From NCBI GenBank assembly GCA_964603125.1, contig CAZRUA010000116.1, positions 1-11,279 of the forward strand: a stretch of 11,279 nt of DNA, in the 5' to 3' direction. Below, one piece after another: positions 1 through 5,707 of this stretch. The stretch's first letter is position 1. Each line of letters opens with the position of its first letter. The notes beneath the pieces were generated by a model, which saw only the letters and a program-made list of their open reading frames with translations, made no database searches and was not told the DNA's origin. A program made the position numbers and the translations under genes. The stretch is from CAZRUA01 sp964603125 (GTDB taxonomy: Bacteria > Bacteroidota > Bacteroidia > B-17B0 > Aurantibacillaceae).

Positions 1-1
1 T

Positions 2-529
2 GTTTTAGACCAAATGGAAAATAAACCTAAATTAATTGTATTAGATACAATGAACTTTTGGATGGATTCGGCTTTAGATGAGTTGATGAAAACAATTGCC
101 ATGGTTGATGTTTTAGCAATTAATGATTCGGAAGCACGCCAATTGTCGGGTGAGTATTCTTTGGTAAAAGCTGCTCAAAAAATATTAGCAATGGGACCAA
201 AAGTGTTAATCATCAAAAAGGGTGAGCACGGAGCTTTATTGTTTAATAAGGAAGAGGTGTTTTTTGCACCTGCTTTACCTTTAGAAGAAGTTTATGATCC
301 AACTGGTGCCGGAGATAGTTTTGCTGGTGGATTTATTGGTTATTTAGCTGAAACAAAAGATATTTCTTTTGAGAACATGAAACGTGCAATCATTTATGGT
401 TCGGCTATGGCTAGCTTTACTGTTGAAAAATTTGGAACTGAGCGATTAATCGGTTTGTCGAAAGAAGATGTTGATAATCGTATCCAAGAATTTATTGATT
501 TAGTACAATTCGATATTTCTTTGGTTTAA
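2..529 (+). CDS. PfkB-family carbohydrate kinase, C-terminal part (5' end outside window)
   Basis: The reading frame is open to the left edge (codons for V-L-D-Q precede the first ATG at 14), so this is a gene cut by the window and not a short gene starting at 14. About 175 residues remain; the family is usually about 300 residues, so roughly the first 125-130 are missing. Counting from the ATG at 14, residues 95-103 read DPTGAGDSF, the PfkB signature 2. It contains the GAGD anion hole and the catalytic base Asp101, which deprotonates the sugar hydroxyl for phosphate transfer from ATP. INDSEARQL (36-44) is the conserved Asn/Glu segment of the nucleotide/Mg region, and KKGEHG (68-73) is the usual strand-turn before it. 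The protein should be cytosolic. The substrate cannot be told, because the sugar-binding N-terminal lid is not in view. It converges on the deoC operon and is not part of it. Confidence 0.9.
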   Translation, partial: VLDQMENKPKLIVLDTMNFWMDSALDELMKTIAMVDVLAINDSEARQLSGEYSLVKAAQKILAMGPKVLIIKKGEHGALLFNKEEVFFAPALPLEEVYDPTGAGDSFAGGFIGYLAETKDISFENMKRAIIYGSAMASFTVEKFGTERLIGLSKEDVDNRIQEFIDLVQFDISLV

Positions 530-547
530 GATTACTATTTATAACAT

Positions 548-580
548 AAAAAATCCCGAGTTTATAGCTCGGGATTTTTT
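548..580. terminator. Bidirectional rho-independent terminator
   Basis: A perfect 13-bp inverted repeat (548-560 with 568-580) has a GC-rich core TCCCGAG/CTCGGGA, a 7-base loop and A/T tracts on both outer flanks. The A tract on one side is a U tract when read from the other strand, so the hairpin can end both converging transcripts: the sugar kinase from the left, and the deoC operon from the right, whose last stop codon lies 20 bases away. Confidence 0.92.
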
Positions 581-599
581 TATGCAATAGATTCCCAAA

Positions 600-1292
600 T
601 TAATCCTTGCCAAAGGTTGTTACCATTGTAATTGAAAATGGCGTTAAATCGTAACGCAGTTCTTTTTTACCTGAGCTTTGAATATAATAAGTATGCTTTG
701 GAAGTAATGCTCTAGTGAATCTCCAAGTCATTCTTTTTCCTGCAAGTTCAAACATTACAACAGGAGGAACGTATAATACTTTATCATTGTATGCTGGGTT
801 GGTTGAAAAACCTGTTGGCATAACACCAATTCCAACACCTATACCCATGTTAGATGTACCATAATTAGTTGCATTATTACCTAAACGCGCTAAAGCTATT
901 ATTGGTATTTGAAATCCTTTAGTGTGAACTGCAGTTGCACTTCCATATTTATTAAATTCAACGTAAGTATTACTTACTCTTTTCCCTGCTAATGAAAGAT
1001 ATAAGTTTAATCCCGCATCAACCCCAAACGAAGCATTTCCACTACCTGATTTTAAAAATGGTTTGTAATAAGAGGCACTCAGTCCAATTCCATCAGGTAG
1101 ACCTGAACCAGTGAAAACACCTCCGCTATTAACGGTTACAGGAGTAAGATTATTAGAACTGTTATAGTTATCGTAGTAAACTGTACCTTCAGCTCTAACA
1201 AAAAACCATCCACTTCCCATCTCAAAACATTGCGCTAAAGTTGTTTTAGAAACAATAACAAATAGCAATAATCCAAATATTTTTTTCATCAT
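600..1292 (-). CDS. Exported beta-rich protein of unknown function, third gene of the deoC operon
   Basis: I do not recognise a named family. The 230-residue product begins with a clear signal peptide: MMKK, a hydrophobic core, then TTLA|Q with probable cleavage after Ala20. The mature part is rich in Gly, Ser, Asn and aromatic residues in alternating patterns (for example GIGLSASYYKPF and GVDAGLNLYLSLAGKR), and it ends in strand-like segments. This suggests a small outer-membrane barrel or a secreted beta protein. It does not end in the terminal Phe typical of many barrels, so outer-membrane insertion is inference. The start lies only 7 bases after the aldehyde dehydrogenase stop codon, so it is co-transcribed and probably translationally coupled. 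Two ATGs are adjacent; the first is used here. No strong ribosome-binding site is visible. The gene is real given its length, signal peptide and tight packing; the role is unknown. Confidence 0.85.
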   Translation of the reverse strand: MMKKIFGLLLFVIVSKTTLAQCFEMGSGWFFVRAEGTVYYDNYNSSNNLTPVTVNSGGVFTGSGLPDGIGLSASYYKPFLKSGSGNASFGVDAGLNLYLSLAGKRVSNTYVEFNKYGSATAVHTKGFQIPIIALARLGNNATNYGTSNMGIGVGIGVMPTGFSTNPAYNDKVLYVPPVVMFELAGKRMTWRFTRALLPKHTYYIQSSGKKELRYDLTPFSITMVTTFGKD

Positions 1293-1299
1293 TCTAAAT

Positions 1300-2760
1300 T
1301 TAGAATTTTAAATAAGGCATTAAACCATGTAAACCACCTTCACGTCCGAAGCCACTTTCTTTATAACCTCCAAATGGCGAAGTAGGGTCGAATTTATTGT
1401 AAGTGTTTGCCCAAATAACACCTGCACGCAATTTTGTTGTTAGATTAAATATTTTTGAACCTTTATCTGTCCATACACCAGCAGATAATCCATAAGGAAT
1501 GTTATTTGCTTTTTCAATAACTTCTTCAATTGTTCTAAAAGTTTGAATAGTTAAAACAGGCCCAAATATTTCTTCTTGAACCAAACGGCTCGATTGAGCG
1601 GTGTTAATGAATAAAGTAGGTTTGCAAAAATACCCTTTGCTTGGAATGTTGCATGAGCTTTGGTAAAAATCATTACCCTCATCTTTCCCAATTTTAATAT
1701 AATCCTGAATTTTTAGCAATTGTTGTTTGCTGTTTATTGCTCCAATATCCGTATTCTTATCCAATGGGTCACCAACGATAAGGGTTTCCATTCTGTCTTT
1801 CAATTTGCGAATTACAATGTCAGCAACGCCTTCTTGCACAAATAAACGTGAACCTGCGCAACAAACATGTCCTTGATTAAAGAATATGCCATTAACAATT
1901 CCTTCAACAGCTTGGTCAATTGGTGCATCGTCAAAAATAATGTTAGCAGCCTTACCACCTAATTCAAGAGTTACTTTTTTATCGGTTCCTGCAACTGCTT
2001 TTTGTATCCATTTTCCAACACCAGTGCTTCCAGTAAAAGCCACTTTATTAATGTCTTTGTGATTTACAATTGCAGCACCTGTTTTTCCGAAACCAGTAAC
2101 AAAATTAACAACACCATCTGGCAAACCGCTTTCCTGAATAATTTCAGCAAGTTTTAATGCTGTTAAAGATGTTGTTTCAGCAGGTTTTAAAACTACTGTG
2201 TTACCAGTAGCTAAAGCTGGAGCTATTTTCCATGCCGCCATTAACAATGGAAAGTTCCAAGGTATAACTTGCCCAGCAACACCTAAAGATTGAGGTGTGC
2301 GGTTAGGAAAAGCGTATTCTAGTTTATCAGCCCAACCTGCGTAATAAAAAAAGTGGTTTGCTGCTAAAGGCACATCAATATCTCTACTTTCGCGAATTGG
2401 CTTTCCCCCATCCATAGTCTCAATTACAGCTAATTCACGCGAACGCTCCTGAATCATACGTGCAATGCGGAAAATATACTTAGCTCTTTCTTTAGCTGGC
2501 ATTTTTTTCCAAACCTTATCATAAGCGTTACGTGCTGCACTAACAGCTATGTCTACATCTTTTTCATCAGCTTCGGCAACCTCCGCTAATTTCTCCTCAG
2601 TAGAAGGTGAGTGTGTATCAAAGTACTTTCCTTTATTTGGTTTTACAAACTTTCCATTAATAAATAAATCGTATTTTTTATTTAAACGTATGTGATCCTT
2701 TGCTTCTGGCGCTGGAGCGTAATCCCAAGTAAATTCTTTTTGTGTTTTATCTTTCGACAT
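1300..2760 (-). CDS. NAD(P)-dependent aldehyde dehydrogenase, deoC-linked
   Basis: At 486 residues this is a full-length member of the aldehyde dehydrogenase superfamily, which oxidises aldehydes to carboxylic acids through a thiohemiacetal on a cysteine. All the core residues are present: Asn169 in PWNF, Lys192 in LKPAE (cofactor ribose contact), the Rossmann-loop segment FTGSTGVGK (242-250), the general base Glu266 in LELGG, the nucleophile Cys300 in NQGHVCCAGSR (first Cys of the pair by alignment with human ALDH2), and Glu397 in EEIFGP. The C-terminal SPFGGYKESGFGREGG (461-476) is also standard. It follows deoC by 16 bases, with AGGA 4 bases before its ATG. That position makes acetaldehyde from the DeoC reaction the likely substrate, giving acetate, but specificity is inferred from gene order. 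The residue before the catalytic Cys (Val instead of Cys) and the acidic N-terminal extension of about 30 residues are not unusual. It has no signal peptide and is cytosolic. Confidence 0.95.
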   Translation of the reverse strand: MSKDKTQKEFTWDYAPAPEAKDHIRLNKKYDLFINGKFVKPNKGKYFDTHSPSTEEKLAEVAEADEKDVDIAVSAARNAYDKVWKKMPAKERAKYIFRIARMIQERSRELAVIETMDGGKPIRESRDIDVPLAANHFFYYAGWADKLEYAFPNRTPQSLGVAGQVIPWNFPLLMAAWKIAPALATGNTVVLKPAETTSLTALKLAEIIQESGLPDGVVNFVTGFGKTGAAIVNHKDINKVAFTGSTGVGKWIQKAVAGTDKKVTLELGGKAANIIFDDAPIDQAVEGIVNGIFFNQGHVCCAGSRLFVQEGVADIVIRKLKDRMETLIVGDPLDKNTDIGAINSKQQLLKIQDYIKIGKDEGNDFYQSSCNIPSKGYFCKPTLFINTAQSSRLVQEEIFGPVLTIQTFRTIEEVIEKANNIPYGLSAGVWTDKGSKIFNLTTKLRAGVIWANTYNKFDPTSPFGGYKESGFGREGGLHGLMPYLKF

Positions 2761-2764
2761 AATT

Positions 2765-2768
2765 TCCT
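2765..2768 (-). promoter_or_regulatory. AGGA ribosome-binding motif of the aldehyde dehydrogenase gene
   Basis: AGGA lies 4 bases upstream of the ATG at 2760, inside the 16-base gap after deoC. It is notable because the other starts in this window have A-rich leaders and no Shine-Dalgarno-like sequence. The spacing is slightly short, so its use is plausible but not certain. Confidence 0.4.
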
Positions 2769-2776
2769 AAAATATT

Positions 2777-3691
2777 TTAATCAATACTGATGTAATCTTT
2801 GCTATAGTAAACTCCTTTAGCTTCTTTCTCTAACTGTAAAATTAAATCATTAGCCAAGCTGCTTGCACCAAATCTAAACCATTCATTTGTCATCCATTTC
2901 GGACCTAAGGTTTCATTTAGCATAACTAAATATTGTAAAGCACTTTTAGCTGTTGAAATTCCACCAGCGGGCTTCATTCCAACCATAATCCCAGTTTTTT
3001 GGTAGTAATCTTTTATTGCTAAAAGCATTACTAAAGTTACTGGCATTGTTGCTGCTGGAGATATTTTTCCAGTTGAGGTTTTTATAAAATCAGCTCCTGC
3101 ATATATAGCTATATCACTTGCTTTGCGAACATTGTCTAACGTTGATATCTCGCCAGTTTCAAAAATAACTTTTAGACGAGCTTTGTATTTGTGGGTAAGC
3201 TCAGCAATTGTTGCTATTTCATCAAAAACAAAATTGTAATTTCCTTTTAAAAATTCACCACGACTTATAACCATGTCAATTTCATCTGCGCCGTGGTCAA
3301 GAGCCAATTTTGTGTCTAAAATTTTTATTTCACGAGTTGAGTTTCCGCTTGGAAATGCAGTAGAAACAGAAGCAACCTTAACCGCACTTCCTTTAAGTGC
3401 TTCTTTAGCAACCTTAACGTATGTAGGATAAACACAAACTGCAGCTGTTGTTGGTAAACCTGGCAATGCGTCATGCGGATGCATTGCTTTATAACACATT
3501 TGTTTAACTTTTCCTTCGGTATCTTTTCCTTCTAGGGTAGTTAAGTCAATCATGTTTAATGCAAGTTTTAAACCTTGCAACTTAGTTTCTTTTTTAATGC
3601 TTCTAGTATTAAAACGAGCAACGCGTTCTTCAATTCCTACCTGATCAACAGATGGACTTTGACTAAAATCGGGTATATTTTTATTCGCCAT
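2777..3691 (-). CDS. deoC: Deoxyribose-phosphate aldolase, long (eukaryote-like) form
   Basis: This class I aldolase reversibly cleaves 2-deoxy-D-ribose 5-phosphate to D-glyceraldehyde 3-phosphate and acetaldehyde, the last step of deoxynucleoside catabolism. At 304 residues it is longer than the E. coli enzyme (about 259) and close to the human form (about 318). It shares with the human form the N-terminal segment with MIDLTTLEGKDT (47-58) and the TTAAVCVYP stretch (81-89). The Schiff-base lysine is Lys204 in DFIKTSTGK (201-209). The second active-site lysine is Lys240 in GMKPAGGI, and the active-site Asp is Asp139 in GADEIDMV. The enzyme is cytosolic. It is first in an operon with an aldehyde dehydrogenase, which would remove the toxic acetaldehyde and pull the reaction forward. 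A good promoter sits directly upstream, only 10 bases from the ATG. No phosphopentomutase or nucleoside phosphorylase gene lies in this window. Confidence 0.97.
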   Translation of the reverse strand: MANKNIPDFSQSPSVDQVGIEERVARFNTRSIKKETKLQGLKLALNMIDLTTLEGKDTEGKVKQMCYKAMHPHDALPGLPTTAAVCVYPTYVKVAKEALKGSAVKVASVSTAFPSGNSTREIKILDTKLALDHGADEIDMVISRGEFLKGNYNFVFDEIATIAELTHKYKARLKVIFETGEISTLDNVRKASDIAIYAGADFIKTSTGKISPAATMPVTLVMLLAIKDYYQKTGIMVGMKPAGGISTAKSALQYLVMLNETLGPKWMTNEWFRFGASSLANDLILQLEKEAKGVYYSKDYISID

Positions 3692-3759
3692 AAGTAAATT
3701 CCAAATGTAGAAGAAAAAAGCTGAAAAACCAATAGTTTTAGTAAATTTACCTCAGTTTT
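3692..3759. promoter_or_regulatory. Divergent intergenic region between deoC and the acyltransferase gene
   Basis: Both promoters must fit in 68 bases unless the genes are read from further away. The deoC promoter is clear. For the rightward gene the best -7 candidate is TAAATTTA (3742-3749), one mismatch from TAnnTTTG and 10 bases before the ATG. It has no convincing TTG at the right distance, so that half is weak. The candidate lies inside the 10-base palindrome GTAAATTTAC (3741-3750), which could also be an operator; no known binding site is recognised. Confidence 0.4.
3702..3732 (-). promoter_or_regulatory. Bacteroidota-type promoter of the deoC operon
   Basis: On the minus strand TACATTTG (3709-3702) matches the -7 consensus TAnnTTTG exactly. 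A TTG (3732-3730) lies 20 bases upstream, as expected for the -33 element of the primary sigma factor. Only 10 bases separate the box from the deoC ATG, so the untranslated leader should be very short, about 5 bases. Confidence 0.6.
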
Positions 3760-5013
3760 ATGCTGGTATTGTGCGAAAAAATAAAGAAGTATATACGTGG
3801 TAATTCCGCCTTAAGTGCGGGTAAAGATTGCCAAGTAAATATTTTTAATGAAAGTGCGAGTGTTGACACTAAAGCATGGAATGAAGTTGTAAATGACTCT
3901 AATTTTTTCTTGAGTTTAAAGTACTTACAGCTAATCGAAAAATTGCATAAAAGCCAAATGCATTTTAGATATGTTATTGTATTTAAAAAGGGTATTCCCG
4001 TGGCTGTTGCTTATTTTCAAATTATTGATTTTACGGCTAAAACTTTTGGTGAATTAATTGAAGCACAAATTTCCGAAATACAATCAAAGCGCGCTCGAAT
4101 GTTTGAGCATTATTTAGAGCATAGTGAGCAAAAAGTGGTGATGCGTATTGTAACATGCGGTAATAATTATGTGAGCGGTGAATATGGTTTTGCATACACG
4201 GATAAGTTAAATCGCAAAGAAGGTTTTGAAATTCTTGAGTTGGTTTGTGATTTAATAGGTAGAGAGGAAAAGCTAAGAGGAAAAATTTCAGCTACTTTAA
4301 TTAAGGATTTTTATAAAGAGCATATTCCTGATGAGAATACTCTTGCTGAAGGCAAGTACGTAGCTTGTGCGCTCGAACCGAATATGATTGTTACACTTCC
4401 GCAAAATTTAAATTCGAAAGAAGATTACATTTCAACTTTTTCAAAAAAATATCGAAACCGTGCAAAAAGTATTTTCAAGGCTGGACTTAGCTTAGAAACA
4501 AAAGAGTTGAGCTATGAAGATTTAAAAATAGCTAATGGTAATTTGTTTCGTTTGTACGAAAACGTTTTTAATAAGGCTAAATTTAAGTTAGTAAAGTTGG
4601 ATGAAAAATATTTTTCGGAAATGAAGAACATTTTTCCAAATGAGTTTAAAGTTTTTGGTTTTTATTTAGAAGGAAAGTTAGTTGCCTTTGATTCATTTTT
4701 CATTTTAACTAATGAAATTGAAGCTCATTACATTGGCTTTGATTACGAATTAAATAAACAACTTGAATTGTACCAAAACATTTTATATCATTTGGTTGAA
4801 CAAGCTATTTTAAATAAAATGCCTCAGCTTAATTTGGGCAGAACAGCAGCCGAAATTAAAAGCACAGTAGGAGCAAAGGCTAATGAGTTAACTTGTTACA
4901 TTAAGCCCCAAAACACTGTAAGCAAGGTTGTTTTAAATCCTTTTATCAATTATATGCAGCCGGCAGAGTGGATACCAAGAAATCCGTTTAAGGAAGAAGA
5001 ACTAACCACTTAA
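3760..5013 (+). CDS. FemAB/GNAT-superfamily acyltransferase (Acetyltransf_6 / PF04339-like)
   Basis: The 417-residue soluble protein has the two-lobed GNAT organisation of FemAB-like and 'peptidogalycan biosynthesis' proteins. The first half contains NFFLSLKYLQLIEKL (48-62), the usual 'file into the active site' helix, followed by strands such as YVIVFKKGIPVAVAYFQI (71-88). The second half contains SKKYRNRAKSIFKAGL (228-243), FKVFGFYLEGKLVAFDSFF (296-314) and the C-terminal motif LNLGRTAAEIKSTVGA (357-372). That motif is very characteristic of this group. Members transfer acyl or aminoacyl groups to amines, but substrates are mostly unknown and none can be inferred from the neighbours. No signal peptide or membrane helix is evident. 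It is transcribed divergently from deoC, and no functional link is obvious. The start at 3760 is the first ATG in frame after the intergenic region. Codon choice and base composition match the neighbours. Confidence 0.8.
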   Translation: MLVLCEKIKKYIRGNSALSAGKDCQVNIFNESASVDTKAWNEVVNDSNFFLSLKYLQLIEKLHKSQMHFRYVIVFKKGIPVAVAYFQIIDFTAKTFGELIEAQISEIQSKRARMFEHYLEHSEQKVVMRIVTCGNNYVSGEYGFAYTDKLNRKEGFEILELVCDLIGREEKLRGKISATLIKDFYKEHIPDENTLAEGKYVACALEPNMIVTLPQNLNSKEDYISTFSKKYRNRAKSIFKAGLSLETKELSYEDLKIANGNLFRLYENVFNKAKFKLVKLDEKYFSEMKNIFPNEFKVFGFYLEGKLVAFDSFFILTNEIEAHYIGFDYELNKQLELYQNILYHLVEQAILNKMPQLNLGRTAAEIKSTVGAKANELTCYIKPQNTVSKVVLNPFINYMQPAEWIPRNPFKEEELTT

Positions 5014-5046
5014 CAGAATTATTTGAACACTTACTAAGTTTTAGTT

Positions 5047-5074
5047 TTTGCTTGAAACATATGTTTTATATTTG
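5047..5074 (+). promoter_or_regulatory. Bacteroidota-type promoter directly before the 5079 gene
   Basis: TATATTTG (5067-5074) is an exact TAnnTTTG -7 box. TTTG at 5047-5050 could serve as the -33 element with a 16-base spacer, slightly short of the usual range. Only four bases (CTAA) lie between the box and the ATG, so transcription would start at or within a base or two of the start codon. Confidence 0.5.
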
Positions 5075-5078
5075 CTAA

Positions 5079-5705
5079 ATGACATTTCACAAAAAAATCA
5101 TATTTATTTTTTGCTTGATTATTACTAGCTTAGGTTGTTTTGCGCAAAAGCCAGATACAGTTGTTGTGGCAAGGCATGATACTGTGTTAACAAAACCAGA
5201 AGAGGACTATAAGCGTGAAATTATATTTGATGGTAAACGATATCGTGTGTATAACAGTTATTTGTCATTAGGGGCTGGCAAATGTTATAACTCGGTTCCA
5301 GATAAGATTAATTTTAATGGCGGTGCTGATTTTTGCTTCCACATAAAAAAGGCTTATGCTCAAATAGGAGCTATGACAACTGGCTCAAAATCATACAAGC
5401 GAAGCAGTTTTCAGATGCATGCTGGCGCTGGCTATCGAAAGGATTTGCTTAAAATGAGTTATGCTGCTTATGCTGGCGCTTCATACACTGTTGGTTATTT
5501 ACCTAGCACTGACACTTTAAATCCTGAAAAATCCTATAAGGAGCCTGGTATATATTTATCTGCAGCAGCTTATTATAAAGTAAAATACGATGTTGGTATT
5601 GGTTTAGTTTTATTTGCCGATTTTAATAAATATCAAACTGTAGCTGGAGCCCGAATAGAATTGTATTTCTCAGGGGCTTACCGAGGCAAGAAAAAAGGTA
5701 GATAG
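5079..5705 (+). CDS. Small exported beta-rich protein, probable outer-membrane barrel
   Basis: The 208-residue product starts with a signal peptide: HKK, a hydrophobic run, then GCFA|Q with cleavage probable after Ala22. The Cys is not in a proper lipobox (SLGC, no Leu at -3), so signal peptidase I is more likely than a lipoprotein. After a short linker the protein has alternating strands with aromatic and Gly residues: YRVYNSYLSLGAG, FCFHIKKAYAQIGAM, FQMHAGAGYRKDL, YAAYAGASYTVGYL, KYDVGIGLVLFADF and VAGARIELYFSGAYRG. Roughly eight strands can be drawn, consistent with a small barrel. The basic tail GKKKGR is unusual for a barrel C-terminus. I recognise the pattern as a hypothetical family of the Bacteroidota without known function. 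It follows the acyltransferase by 65 bases, has its own promoter box and converges with the caspase gene, with 2 bases between the stop codons. Confidence 0.85.
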   Translation: MTFHKKIIFIFCLIITSLGCFAQKPDTVVVARHDTVLTKPEEDYKREIIFDGKRYRVYNSYLSLGAGKCYNSVPDKINFNGGADFCFHIKKAYAQIGAMTTGSKSYKRSSFQMHAGAGYRKDLLKMSYAAYAGASYTVGYLPSTDTLNPEKSYKEPGIYLSAAAYYKVKYDVGIGLVLFADFNKYQTVAGARIELYFSGAYRGKKKGR

Positions 5706-5707
5706 TT

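Noticed and set aside
2..529. Assigning the PfkB kinase as ribokinase or deoxyribokinase because deoC is near
   Set aside because: The gene is convergent with the deoC operon and separated by a terminator, and the substrate-binding N-terminal half is outside the window, so nothing supports a specific substrate.
5079..5141. Lipoprotein signal in the 5079 gene (Cys20 in SLGC)
   Set aside because: Leu is missing at -3 of the lipobox and a better signal peptidase I site, CFA|Q, follows immediately.
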